A stretch of DNA of 64,000 bases from Tetrahymena thermophila SB210 (Eukaryota > Ciliophora > Oligohymenophorea > Hymenostomatida > Tetrahymenidae), in contig NW_002476361.1 of assembly GCF_000189635.1 (NCBI RefSeq), forward strand, positions 124,001 to 188,000, read 5' to 3'. A program made the position numbers and the translations under genes. The notes under the pieces are model-generated. The model saw nothing but the letters and a program-made list of their open reading frames with translations, did no database searches and was not told the DNA's origin. Position 1 is the stretch's first letter; every line of letters begins with the position of its first letter. Positions 25,408 through 38,812 of the stretch are shown in pieces.

Positions 25408-28400
25408 TCACTCATTTTCTCCTTAATTACCTTGCAAAAATGGAATACATCTCTCATGTATAATATCCTCTGCCATTTCTTCAAATTTACTATAAATATT
25501 ACTGTTTAGTTTCATATAATCTTGACTTTTGATGTTTTCTACAGCGTAGTCCAGCTCTTCTTTGACTCTTTAAGCGCCCAGTCTGTTGGTAATTTAGATT
25601 GAATTAAATATAGGGAGGTAAGTATTAATTAGTTGATTAAAGGGAGCTGCATATATTTTTATAATCTAATCTTTGTCATAAAAATTAGATAGCACGGAAT
25701 ACATTTGTCTATAGGATTTGAGAATGTTATTTGTTGGATCTGTAGGAATCTTGAGATCATTCACTTAATTCCATTACAATTTTACTATTTATTCCTTTAC
25801 AGAAGTAACTAATTTAATAAGAATATCAGATATTGTTTTTTATATGTTAATATTATGGTTGTTGTATTCATCACTCAGTCTAGAAAATTGATCTTCAATA
25901 TTCTCTGCTAAATCTCTATCTTCTTTGTAAAGTCCTATTATTCTCTCAGTCATTTATGGAAATATTTTCAAAGCAAATTGCAAACACACAGAACTTAAAG
26001 CTAAGTTAACTGCTGATACTTGAACACCAAGTTAAAATGCTCCTCCTCCTATAAGCAATTCATTAGCATAGGAATTATAGAATTTTAATAACTCAATTAG
26101 CTTCTTTGATGAGGTCTCTCTCATCGATTTAAAGTAATCTATTAAATGCAAATATTCATAAATCATCTTTAAAATTTGCAAGAATGCAGAAGTAAGTTTA
26201 TATGTTTAATTCTTATAAGTTATTTAGTTTTTTATAATTTTTATTTGAATGAGTGTTCGCTTAAATTATTCTTTAGTGATACGTGCAGAAGTTAAATCAT
26301 TTATATTACTGTCGTCTTAATTATTCTCTACTACTTCATCATGCAAATGCTTACTTTCCTCTTCGTCTTCTTCAAAGCTACTCTTTGCAGTTCTAACTTA
26401 TTCGGACTCTTGTTTTGGATTCTAGACTATGTATGAAATGATATCGTAGAATTCAAAATTAATATCAACAGGATTCCATTTTTCATTATTTAAAATTTCT
26501 TTTAAATCTTTCAACTATTTCTTATGGAATTAATCTAAGAATTTCTTTTCGAGCTCTCCACGTGCATTTTCAAGAGATTTTAGTTGTACTTTTGTATGAT
26601 ATTCATTAAACTTTCTAAAAAATTTACGAAATTCCTTAGAATCTTTACAATTTTAATTATTTTCAAAAGGAGTTTAAGAAATCTAAAAGTATTTAGGCAC
26701 ATCATTTGCTAAGAAATCATCCCAAAATGTAAATATTTTGCTCACCTTCCTAAAACTTAAAAAATTAACTTCATTGTCTAATTTTTTCTATTTGATTAAA
26801 TCGTCAATCCACCCATTAATATAGTTAAAAACTTAAATCACATTCTAATAAATGTCGTCCACGCAGCTAGTTAATTTAGAAAAAGCATTTATGTTATCGT
26901 CAAGGTCTTTACCCGTTTTTAGCAAATTTGTTATTACATGAGTCACTAAAGAATTCAAAATAGTGTGATTTAGGCCAATTTGCTTTAGAGCGACTCTCTT
27001 TAAAATTTCAAAGTAAAACAAAACAAATTTAACAAATAAATCTAAGCTCATATTTTCAAACATCATTTTCTAATTTTCATTCTTATTCATATCTCCATTC
27101 ATGTCCCCTAATATTTATTTATTACTGCCTGGTGTATTACTTATCTCATTCTAAAAATCTTGCATATCACTAATAAATCCATCCTTAAACCCTTTAAGCA
27201 TTTCTATCAACTTTCTCCTATATGCCTAGTTATTGAATTTATCTAAATCATAGCTCTAATTAACTATTTTTGAAATTTATTCTTCTAAATCTATATCCCT
27301 ACATATTTATATTTTTTATTAATCAATCTTAAATATATTTTTTTAATAAATTTTTAAATTGTATTTTTTGTAAAAGTTTTGATTTTATTTAAAATAAACT
27401 CAATCAATTTTTAAAGCATATTTAAAAAAATAAATTGGATTAAATACCTTCTGTATGTAGTGTGTTGCCATTTCAGTTATGGATTTTTGGAAGCTTCGTT
27501 CATCATTTATGTAAGATTTAAATTTAATTAATTATTTTCAAATGTTTCATTCATTAATGTTGAGTTCATATAATAGCTATCATCAAAGGAGTTATCTGCA
27601 GAAGATATATCACTTTTTTGATGTTAGACTGATAGGGTAGGTTCTTTGGTAAAGTTTAGTTCAGATATTACATAGTCTAACGATTTGTCTTAAAAGGACA
27701 TTGAAATATTCTTTTCAAGTTTTTGCCTATTAAGAAATATTTAATCTCTGAATTGGTTTAAAGCGATCATTTTCTAAAATTTCTTGTTGTACTCTGCTTC
27801 GCTCTAGTGTAAAAGTGTGACTGCAAAATCAAATTTTCCAGCATTTATCAGAGTAGTAATTGAAGGGAGGGATTTATGTAGAGTTTAAACTAGTTATAAA
27901 TAAGCTAGAACAGACTGACATCTATCAATTCTTTTTTTCATCGTAACAATTTAACTACCTTTCTGAACAAGCTTTTGCTTAAGAACAAGATTGCATTAAC
28001 GAACATAGTAAATCTTTTTTAAACTATCATCTATGAGGGATTACATTTCATTTAAGTCAAGAATAATTGATAAAAACTGATTGAATCTTGTTTGAATCTA
28101 GTAAAATAAATTGATATCAACTTCTTCGAGATATTCCGAAATTGAATCTTATGTTTCATTCATTTAATTAACATCTCTAGAAAGATGTGCTTTGAAATCA
28201 AAGTGAAAATCACTATAGAAGTAAATTGAAGGTACATTTTTATAGCACCTCAAAAGAACTTCATTGAGATTAATAGTTTGCAATATATCCATACTTTCTT
28301 GGTCTTATCTTTTTTGGTTCATATATCTAAAGAGTTCATTTTAAATTCTTTCTTTATAATCGTTGAACTCCGATATGTCAATATTTATTTTGTTTAATGT

Positions 28401-28673
28401 TTCTTCACTTACTGGTGTACTACCAGATGATATACTACCTCTTCCAGTAAATATTTTGCTACCTTTATCCTCTATTTGCTTGTATATTTTAGTGCTTGTT
28501 ATCATACTGCGAAAGCCTTCCAACATTTAAGATGTTTTGGTTTAAGGCATATTAACTAATGATGATAAATTTTAATTGCTGTAAGTATAAACACTTTACA
28601 TACTTGCAAAGCTTTCATTTAAATAACCCTAACCTAAGTCATTATTCATACTATTAGATAACCTCTCCGACAT
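25408..28673 (-). CDS. VPS54: VPS54, GARP/EARP tethering complex subunit
   Basis: Two exons, 28673-27448 and 27298-25408, joined in phase 2, giving 1038 residues and a TGA. The length agrees with VPS54 of other eukaryotes. Residues about 110-300 match the VPS54 N-terminal helical region: a D/E-rich EYLEEVDINLFYQIQTRF segment, then MKKRIDRCQSVLAYLQLV and LPSITTLINAGKFDFA. The C-terminal VPS54-like domain carries its best signature around residue 825, LLIGGGAFQLGVQ followed by NLALSSVCLQ. With VPS51-53 the protein tethers endosome-derived vesicles at the trans-Golgi network. Start codon: first ATG of the frame. One oddity lies just before the intron, where another frame looks more VPS54-like (see findings). 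The N-terminal 90 residues are Ser/Asn-rich and not conserved. The N-terminal glycine-rich loop around residue 60 is low-complexity. Confidence 0.9.
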
Positions 28674-30045
28674 TTTTAGTTTTATTCTTCTTATTAAAAT
28701 TTATTTGTGTTACAACAATCAGCTTTTGCTATCAAGATTTAATTTCTAGTAAATAACAATTAATTAAATGATATAATATGTCTTTTGCGTTTAATTTTAT
28801 ATTATTGAAAACTATCTTCTAATCAAATGTGCTAAGGCTATAAGTTATTTCCTAATTGGCTACTATTTAATCTATTTTTAAACTGATTAAACCAAAATAT
28901 ACACTCTTTTCTATGTATCTATCTATCTATATATCAATCTATCTCTTTATTTATGAGAAATATAAGAATTGAAAATTTTGTATTTAAACAGACTGATGAA
29001 TCAACTAATATAAATAAATAATTTTTTATTATTCATAAAATTATAGTTTATTGATTAATTTCTTTTTATTTTTCTCTTCACGTTGCAATATTATCAATCT
29101 CTTTTATGTTTCTAGCTCAAAGCATAGTAAGTAAATAATAAAATTAGAATTTAAAATTATATTTATTATTTAAGTAAATTAATTATATACAACAAGTAAG
29201 TAATAACTTCTTTGGTTATTCAAATTAAGTGATTCATTGATTTTCCTTTCAAAAAATCTGAAAACTAATTTAATATTTTACTTTGTTATAAAAAAAAATA
29301 CTTCTTTGCTTCACCATTTAGTTTATGAGTAGAAAGAATTTTTTTTTTACTTTGCATTTTATTTTAAAAATAATTAGGTTAATTTCAAATAAAACTTAAT
29401 TATTATCTACAATAAAATTGATTGATTTTATATTTTAAGATAATTAATTGATTTTTCTTGTATTTTTATATCATTTAAGTGATTTCACTGCCAAAATCTT
29501 TTGCATTCAAAACAATTTGAATATATTATTAATAAAATCAAATATATTATTTAAAAAAGTTTGAAAATTATCCTTAATACTAAATAAATCTAATAGATTT
29601 ATCTAAATAGTTCGATGATATTATTTTATTAAAGTATTTTTAATGAAGACTTACTTATTTAAATAAATATTTTAAATTAAATACTTAAATATTTATATCT
29701 TATCAATATATTTTTATATATTTATTTTTTATAAAAATCATTTTTAAACTAATTTACCATTAAAATCTAAAAAAAAAAGAAAGAAATTTTATGTAAATTT
29801 ATAAATTTGATATTAGTTTATCTAAATTTTTCTTCAATTATTTTTTTAATTCAAAATCCTTTCAAATTAAAATAATTATTTCTTCTTTTATTTAAATGGT
29901 TAAAAACACAATTTGAGTAAATTATCACTTTAAAAAAATAATTATTTTTGTTAATAATTAATTAATTCGCATATAATTTAATCCAAAATGTTTTGAATAT
30001 TATAACTTTATATACATGAAATAGCTAATAGTTATTAATTTCTAA
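28674..30045. other. Intergenic spacer
   Basis: AT-rich spacer upstream of VPS54, with a short TCTA repeat near 28920-28940. No coding signal. Confidence 0.6.
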
Positions 30046-30988
30046 TCAGATAATTAAGTAATTATATGAAGGATCTAACTTGATGTTATTACGGAGAACC
30101 TAATTCTATGCTTAGAGTTAATTTAATTGAGATTGCAAAAGATTAACATCGCTATTTAATCTCTCTACTTCTGAACCTCTAGCTTTCCATTAGTTTACTA
30201 CATTTTATTTTTCATTTAATACATACTTTAAATTATGCACTTCCTTTTCAGTTTCAGTAGCAATTTGAGCAGTTTGGTCTAAATCACTTCTTGCACGTTG
30301 AAGCTAAGCTTTAAGTTCATCAACTCTAATAGTTTATAATCCTATTATTTTTATAATACAACATATATCATAAACTAATATTTGGTAATTGTAAGATTTT
30401 ATGTGAAAAAGCACAAAAATATTTACTGACTATTTCTTCTAATTTTTATCTTTATTCTCTAATTTAGCTAATAAGGACTTCTTTAGCATTAGCAGTGCTA
30501 CTAAGTTAACTAATAGAGCCATTTAACACATTTTCCATTCTTATTAATCTATCAATCTTTAAATTTAAGCTTTCCAGTAAATACTAATCTGTATTATCTT
30601 GGATTGGAGGTAATTCATTTACCTTGTAGTTGAATTTTCCAGCTACATCACTATTTAAAATGACAATAGGTTTTTCAATAGGTTGAGGGAACTAATTTAT
30701 AAATAAAACATCAAAAATCATATTTAAAATTATTTAAAAATGTATTTCGAAATATGGAATCAATATAAAACATATTTTGGATGATTTTATTGCAGCAAAT
30801 TAAAAATGATATATTACCACTTGAGTTTATACAATTTGCTTTGCGGGTTGTTAAAGAATAGCGGTGGAGGAAATTAATTAACGAGGTGGAGGTGGAGGAG
30901 GCTATTGAAAGATGACCTTTTAAGGAATAGTTTAGCTATATTGCAAAGGTACGTAAACTTGGGAATTAACTACACTGTTATTAATCAT
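30046..30988 (-). CDS. Small coiled-coil protein with proline run
   Basis: Three exons, 30988-30818, 30691-30427 and 30341-30046, phases 0 and 1, giving 243 residues and a TGA. Introns are 126 and 85 nt and start GTAATA and GTAAAT. The N-terminus is Gln/Val/Tyr-rich with six consecutive prolines at about residues 30-35 (QQPPPPPPRQ). From about residue 80 to 230 the protein is helical: Leu/Ile at heptad spacing with Arg/Glu/Lys/Gln (for example RVDELKAQLQRARSDLD, EVERLNSDVNLLQSQLNQLQ), so a long parallel coiled coil is very likely. No homologue recognised. Small coiled-coil proteins of this shape in ciliates are often cortical or basal-body components, but that is only a guess. Confidence 0.82.
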
Positions 30989-32756
30989 TTTATTAAAATT
31001 TGAGTGCTATTTATTACTTGTGTTTCTTTCTTTCTTTTTGTAAAACGAAATAAACCTTTTTAAAAATTATTGATTGTGAGAATCAAAAAATAAAATAGCA
31101 ACTACTTTATATAATATTTATTTTCAATTATGATATGAATTGAAAGTTTGTTCTGTTATATTTTGAACGATCTTTATTCATGTTAATAAAAGTTATTTAG
31201 TATATAAATAAGCAATAGAATCTTAATATATTTAATAATCATCAAGCTTTTCCAATAAATAAATTTTATTTAGATTTATTTAGGCTTGAATTGAATAAAT
31301 ATTCAAAATTAATTAAAAACTCATTTTATTTTTATAATTTAATTTGTTAAATTATATAAATTATATTTTAAAAAATTATCTTTTATTAAAATTAGAAATT
31401 TTTAATCAGTTTATTTGATTATACCGTGCATTCTCATTAATTAAGGCCAGTTGACAAAAAATGTTTTTTCTCAAAAATTGGCCTTATTTAAAAATTCTCT
31501 TAAAATGGCCTTAATATAAGTTGGCCTTAATTAATGAGAATGCACGGTATATATTAAAATATATTGCAATTTAAAACTTAAATCATATTCTCGACAATTT
31601 TTTAATGTTTATTTTAACAAAAATAATAATTCTTACAAATAAGTTTTAAAATGAATTTCAAAAATAATTAAAAATTTAAATATTTTTTATTAAAAATAAT
31701 TATTTAAATTTAAATTAATTCTAAAGCAACTATTTTTTTAAATATAATTTTTAGTCTTTATTTATATTTTAATTAAATCATTTATAGTAATTTTGATATT
31801 ATTTATTTGTAAACTTTGAAAAATAAAATAAAGTTAAAATGTTTCATAATTTAATCAAAAAAATTTTTCAATTATTTAAAAATCAATAAAAATGTTAATC
31901 TTGATTGTAGATAAAAATTTATTATTATTGAATTAGTGTTTTTTTAATTTAGAAATATGATATAAAAATTGAAAACTAATTAACTTATTTTGAGCTTATA
32001 AAGGTTTTTACAATCCATTTTATCTATCTTAAAACTTTCTTTTTTATAAATGATAAATTATTTTATTTATTTTTTACATTATTTTTTCGTTATTCAAAAA
32101 CTAAATAGAAAATGCATAAATTTGAATTTGAATGATAAAAAGACTTGTTTGTTTTAGTTTAAATAACTTAAATAAATGAATGAATATTATAAAAGCAATT
32201 AGGAATTTTAATTATTTTAATAAAGCAAATATTAGGAAAATAAGATAAAATTATAAAATACGAATATATAAAGGTGATTTAAAATACAATTGCTGACTTT
32301 TATAAAAACTTGATCTTTCTTTTCTTTTGTTTATCTAGCTCACTATTTAATTAATTTTATGCAACAACCAATTTTTTGTTATTAATTTGAAGTAAGTTAT
32401 TAAAATAATCTAATATAAAATACGTTAATGTATATTTTTCTATATAAATAAATTATAATTGTTGTTTGTATTTTTATTTAAATTTTAGCTTTTCTTTAAA
32501 GAAGCAATGACTAAATAAAATTTGACCACCTTTTAAATTAGGTAATCAATGAAGTTCAATCTTTTTAATTTGAATATTTATCTATTTATTATTAGTTAGT
32601 TAGTGGATGAGTTAGTGAGTGAGTGAGTGAGCCCAAAAGTAAGAATTTTGGATGAGCTTTATATATTAATTAAAAGTGGTTTTATAGCTTAATTTTTATA
32701 CTGTTTAATTATAATAAACTATGGAATCAGTTTGTTTTTTTAGAGAATCAAGAAAT
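30989..32756. other. Intergenic with palindromic element
   Basis: AT-rich spacer between the coiled-coil gene and the end of the GCL gene. It contains the inverted-repeat element at 31420-31551 and no gene. A GAGT simple repeat lies near 32605-32632. Confidence 0.6.
31420..31551. mobile_element. MITE-like palindromic element, 30-bp perfect terminal inverted repeats
   Basis: The arms 31420-31449 and 31522-31551 are perfect inverted repeats of 30 bp (outer part TATACCGTGCATTCTC, inner part AATTAAGGCCA) around a 72-bp AT-rich centre, 132 bp in total. The right half carries two further GGCCTTA copies inside. No reading frame is present. The outer TA on both sides fits a TA target-site duplication as made by Tc1/mariner (IS630-type) transposases, which suggests a non-autonomous MITE; this family assignment is inference. 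If transcribed, it would fold into a long hairpin. Confidence 0.75.
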
Positions 32757-35700
32757 TCAAAAGATGGTTGTAAAGTTTGCATCTTAAAGTGTGCCATCAG
32801 AGATGGAAGTAATAGCTTCTATTAAATCAAAAGCAATTGAATTTGTGATTTCACTATCTTATTAATATTCAGGATGGTTGTTAACGAAGTTACGAATCCA
32901 TCTAGCAACAGTGACTTTTTCACCTGAAGTACGTTCACGAATGAAGTTCCAAACTTTTTCAAATTCTGTGTCTTTAATGCTATAATTTTATCCAAAAACT
33001 TCTTTCAACATACTTTCCCAGATCTAGCTGGCATATTTATAAAGACCATCGAAAACATTAGATTTTCCAAAGAATATTTCATGTAAAGTGAGCTCTTCAA
33101 TGATGGGCTCGCCATCGTCATGAATGTTAGTACGGAAGAAGAATTTTTAAGTAGTGATTGCATCCATTTATTTAGCACGCTAGAAATTAATGTCTACCTT
33201 AGTAATGGGGATGTAGAAATTTAAACTATCAGATTGGTAGAAGAGTCTGACAAAGATGTGAGATAAAAGCATGAAAGCAGCGTTCTCATCGTTAGTAATC
33301 TAGCATTCCATAGTTCTGAATTCTGTTCTCCAGCCAATGTTTGAGTCCATAGATGGTGGTGGTTTAAGACGAACAGAATTCCAGTTGGTGGATTAAATAT
33401 TTTCAAAATGGAGAGTTTCTTTTTCATTATCAACATTTATTTTCTTTTCAAAAAGAACGAGAGGATCTCTGATATATAAGAAACCAAGGTGTCTGATGTA
33501 ATTTTCATCATTTTCTAATCCTAATCCCATTTCTTTTGATTTTTAACGAGCGAAGTTCATTATTTCTTCGTTGAGAGGGAATTTTAAATCATTGTATTGA
33601 GGAAGATTTCTTTTCTCATCACTAATAAAATATGAGATAGAATCATATCTGCTTTTAGGAATGTATTTTGATGACTAAGGATCTCTTTCTTCACGACTTC
33701 TACAATCAACAGAAGCAGCGATAATATCCCATCTTGTATCGACAGCAGCTAGTTTACCTCTGAATATAGGAGATGAGGCAGTCATAGCTAAAAACAAAGG
33801 TGAAACAATAGCCAACTAATCGTATAATCTACGGGCATGTGAGAAATTCTTGGCACTAAAAGTAGCTAATTTAAATAAAATAATGGTAAATATTTAAATC
33901 ACGAAGATATTTAAATAAAAGTAAAGCTAAAATTATGTTTATAATTTCGCGATATTTTTTAGTTGTTTTATTTGTTAAAGCGCCTAAATAATCTTTTCAT
34001 TTTACTGTGAATTTTATTAAAATAGCATAAATCTAAGCTTTGATATAATCCATTTTTTAATTTATTTATTAATGGCAAAATTTTTTAATTGAGGAGTTAT
34101 TGAATTTATTTATTTAAATTTTGTGAGTTTTTTTATAGAGCTTATTTAACTGTAAATCTATTTCTATTGGTTTCCAAAGAAATTTGTTTTTCTTCTTCGT
34201 TTTTTCCAGAAATGTTCTATAATTTAATTGATGTTTTGGATTTTTAAATATTGCTTTTTAAAAATAAATCAATTAATAAATCACACTTATTATATTTTTT
34301 TTTTAATCAGTTAGCGCACCAAACTATTTATTATAATTGTGCGTACTATTTTAGGATTTTTAGTAATTAATTTTCAAATTTATATAGCGTATTTTGTTTA
34401 ATAATAATTTTTGCTTTTCTTTCTTTTTTTTTTCCTTTTCCTTATCATCTTAATATATTTGAAAGGTATTTGTAAGTATAACTTTTGCTAATTTTGTCTT
34501 TCATCTACTTGAATTGAATTTAATCAAAACGCTTGAAGTATTCAGAAGAATTTTTCTAAATTGAAATAATTAATTTATTTTTGAAGACCTGAATTGCCAC
34601 AATGAATAAATAAATTAAAGAAGAAAATCAGTCAATTGACCTTTTTTTACTTATGATTTTCTTGTATAAATAATCAATAACTTATTTTTCTTCTATTTCT
34701 AAAAATATCAATTAATTGCTTCTATTTAAAGGAACTTTCTACATAACCACTTTGAAATTTTACAACAACAGTTCTTACTATTTATTTTCAAATTTTAGTT
34801 TTTCTTCTGATAGAGTATTATATTTATTTATTCAATAATTAGTTAAGCCATTTATGAAACACTTAACTTTATTACTACAATTTGGTAAAAGAAAGAAATT
34901 TGTAGTCAAAATATTTGTTGGCAATTCAATCAATTTAAGTAAATATTATGTATGAATGAGTAGATCATCACTTTTACTTATTTTTTAATTTATCGTTCAT
35001 ATCATAAAATCCAGCAGCGTAATTTAAATATAATGAAGGCGCGTATTAACAAACAAATAAACAAATTAAAGAGGATTTAACTAAAAAATATCTGAAAATA
35101 TCAACAATTTGAAGAAAAATTGTGTGAATGTAAAACTAACTTACTTTGAATGCAGGTTGAACCCATACCAAAAGCCATGGCGTCCATATAAATAAAATTT
35201 GGATCAGGATTGTATTGAGAAACTTGAACATTTGTTCTTTTATCTTTGAAAATAGGAACTCTAATATTAACTTTTTCTTGTCTTCTTGTACGAATGTTGC
35301 GAGAGAGAGTTGGGAAACGAGGATGATCACTAATGATTCTATCATCGATGAATAATGATTAAGTTACTTCATTAACATGTTCGTTAGTTTAAGCTTAAGG
35401 CATATAATAATATTTCTAATCAATTTATCCTAAAATAGGGAAAGTTGATGTATAGAGAACTTTCTACCCAGGATTTAAATAGCTATTGATTTTGAGAGAG
35501 CGCTCCCTCAAACTAGATGGAACTGCACAAAGGTTATTTATTGAGTAGTAAGGATTAGAAGGAGTAGTTTCGATCATCCAACCGCCGTATTCAGGGACTA
35601 GCTTGAAGGCAACCTCTTCAGAGTCTTCTTACTAGTCTTGTTAAACTCTTTAAAATAAATAATGTGTATCAGGAACTATTTTAGGAATCTTAGATTCTTT

Positions 35701-35916
35701 ATCTAGTAAAACAATATGAGCTTCTACTTCATCGCCCCAGTGTATAGGTAAATATTTTTCATTAACAATACTTTTTATAGTTTCCTTATAAGTAATATTT
35801 CTGAATTTCTTGTATAGATTAAGGAATTAAATTATGCCATCTTTTTTAATTTAATCTTTGTATTTCAAAGATTCCTCAAAAGTGAGTGTATTACCATCAT
35901 TACCTAAATAACCCAT
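32757..35916 (-). CDS. GCLC: Glutamate-cysteine ligase catalytic subunit (GCL/GCS)
   Basis: Two exons, 35916-35145 and 33865-32757, joined in phase 1 (codon for Thr), giving 626 residues and a TGA, very close to the usual eukaryotic length of about 640. The enzyme joins glutamate and cysteine with ATP, the rate-limiting step of glutathione synthesis in the cytosol. Family-specific segments are clear: [40 protein letters not shown] directly before the splice site, then [31 protein letters not shown] and [12 protein letters not shown]. The Met-Gly-Met-Gly-Ser-Thr-Cys motif lies in the active-site region conserved in eukaryotic GCL. The 1279-nt intron is among the longest in the window. No modifier-subunit gene is nearby. 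The start at 35916 is the first ATG and gives the family-typical MGYL beginning. Confidence 0.95.
33866..35144 (-). other. Long intron of the GCL gene
   Basis: 1279 nt, starting GTAAGT and ending AATTAG on the minus strand. AT-rich with no coding signal on either strand. Confidence 0.8.
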
Positions 35917-38812
35917 TTGTATTAAACTTAGTCTTAGTCTTTATTTATTTTTTAAAACTATATTGAATATTTAAAATTTAAATTTGCTGTTTGCGAAAGC
36001 TGAGGATTTTATTATTTGTTTTGTTTTCTTTTGAAACAAACTAGTCGCTTGTTTGCTTGTTTATCTGCTTTTTTGTTTTGGTGATTTGGTTTGATTTGAT
36101 TTATACTATTTTAAGTAATAGTTATTATTAAACCTTTCTTTTTTAATTTTTAGTTTATTTTTGTATTTTTTTAATTATCAAATTAATAAATAAATGTTAG
36201 TGACGAATATATATACATACATTTTTATATTTTCACTCTTTAATTTTTCTTTTAAATTTCTAAAGTTCTTCTAAGAATAATTAGATCCTATCACTTTCTT
36301 TTTCAATTAATGTATCTATATCTATAAGTTTTCAAGTAGTTATCCGGCAGTCTCTTTGATTAATTCAAATTAACTAACTAATAAATGATCTATTCTATCT
36401 ATCTACAACAAATATTTGATGTTATCAAAGTTCTTTACTCATTCTTAATTACTTAAAAAACTATGATCAGGATTACAATTTTTATAAAAACCATTATTTA
36501 GTTTAATTAAGTTTTATGGATAAACGCATTCTAAAAAAGATTTTACCTGATTATAAAATTTAAGTAAAACATCATTCTTATTATAACTATTTATTTTTTT
36601 CTTTTTGATTAAGCTTTACAGAATTTCGTTCATAATCTGGAGTAAATGAAGCAAATAGTTTAATTTTATTAGTCAAACATATGGTTTTTGGAATGATACT
36701 AATTAAAATTTTGCCAGCTTAACAATTGTGAAACAAAAAATTATATTTTTAGTAATTGGGATGAAATTAAATTAGCTAAACAATTGAGAAAATTCATGCC
36801 TTTTACACATAAATTTTTTATAAATAATTTTTTTCGCAGCCATTATATTTTTTTATTTATAAAAATACTGTGTAGAAAATTTATAATAAATAGGGAATTA
36901 ATTTAAAAAAATTGCCAGCTAACAAAACATATGTCTTAATTTACTTTCGATTACTGAAAAATTTGAACATATCAATGTAATTAAATAAATATACTGCTTT
37001 AATCCATCTATTCCTTTTTTTTCATGCTAAACAAATCTAATAATTTCTATGATACCTAAATATGTTTTTTTAGCATTTTTATGGTTTCGATTTACCATAA
37101 TTTATTAATTTGGTATATAATAAAGTACTAGAGTGAATCATTTTCAAAAAAATATAATTTATTCATTGAATCACAACCATAATTAATAATATAACAAAAT
37201 TTTTAAAAATAGCTATTTTTTGATGAGAGTAGCATTGATAAAAATAGGTTTTTAATAATAAACTGCTGTATAAATAAAGTAAAAAATTTTAAATAATTGT
37301 AAATGATGATATATACTTGTTTTTTTCTAAATTATAGAGAATTTACGTAGATATTTATTTATAATTGTTTTTTTTATTTAGTCACTTCTTTAAAATTTTA
37401 AATTTCTATAAAATAAATAACTATATTATAATTATATTTAAAACCTGACAAAAGCGAATAATGACGAATTATAAAACGGTAAATAATTTGAAATACTTAA
37501 AGTGATGTAGAAATAAAATATCAAATAATTTTTTTATAAATCTATTAACAACTCAAATAATAAGAAATAATACTAAATTCAAATAAATTGCAAACATTAA
37601 AAATAAATATGAAAAATATTGAATAATGTAAGAAAAATAAATTATTTTATCAAGCAATTTAGTAAATATTTTGGTAAATGTTTTTATTAGAAATTTTTTA
37701 TTATTTTAAAATTTTAAATCATAAATTCATTTAATAAAAATTATAATTTCTTATACTTGTAAGTGAGCAAATAATTGCAGTAAAGATAATACTTTCTGTT
37801 GTCAAATTTAATACACACTTTATAATGATAATTATAAAATTGTGACTTATAAATTTATTAAAAGAACTTTGTTCCGTTTATTACTTTTTTGAATCTAATT
37901 ACATTCAATTTATTCTAGAAAAATTCTTCCAAAAATTAAATTACTGCCTTTACTTTATAACTAAATTTTCCTTTTTCCTTTAGAACATTTTATGCTTGAA
38001 GTAGTCTATTCTTTTAATTGCCTTAAAACTCAATCAACCCTGCTAATGAATACCTGACCAAAATTTTATTCTATGTTATAACAATATTAACAAATTTATT
38101 CTACAATATCATATTATTTCTGATAATTCTATAATTTAACCACTTAATCATTTTTTTATATTTTGAACCAATCGATAGCAACTCCAAAAGGTTTTCTAAG
38201 TTTACAAATTTTTGTATTAAAAAAGTAATTTAATTTCTGGTAATTTCTCACATAGTAGATAGAGTATTTTGATCTGATGAAAATATGGTATTTGTTTTAT
38301 GCAATAATCTACAAGAAAAAAATCTGTCAGACATTAATTTTTTCTGTTTTTTTATTCTGCTTAAAGATGAACACTACAAATAAACTAAGAAAAATTTATT
38401 TCTAAAGCATATTTTTATACAATAAGTTTATCAAAATATTATTTGTGTAATAAAATAATTTAAATTATAAAATATTGTAAATAATTTCCCTTAGATAAAA
38501 TAGAATTTCTTGAATTCGTTCAAATTATAATAAAGGCAAAAATATGACAATTAGCAATTATTTAAAAAATGCAAGTATAATATATAATCAAAATTATAAT
38601 AAAGAAAGACTTTTCTAATGAAAAAGTATTTTGAGGTATTTTATTCTAAAAATTAGCATGCAAATAACATATTAATTTTCAATTAATGAATGGAGTGGAG
38701 TGTACCTTAAAAATATTTTACTAAAATTTTACTTTAACTTAAACAGAAAAAAATATCAAAAAAACATTTAGACATATTTAATTGAATGAGTTTATATTTT
38801 CCTTTAATTTGA
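35917..38812. other. Intergenic, no gene seen
   Basis: About 2.9 kb of AT-rich DNA upstream of the GCL gene and downstream of the GDPD gene. I see no coding frame, strong repeat or RNA gene. Confidence 0.55.

Noticed and set aside
27500-27540. Programmed frameshift in VPS54 at an AAATGA/ATAAATG context
   Set aside because: Programmed +1 frameshifting is known from Euplotes, not established for Tetrahymena, and the frame consistent with splicing is open anyway.
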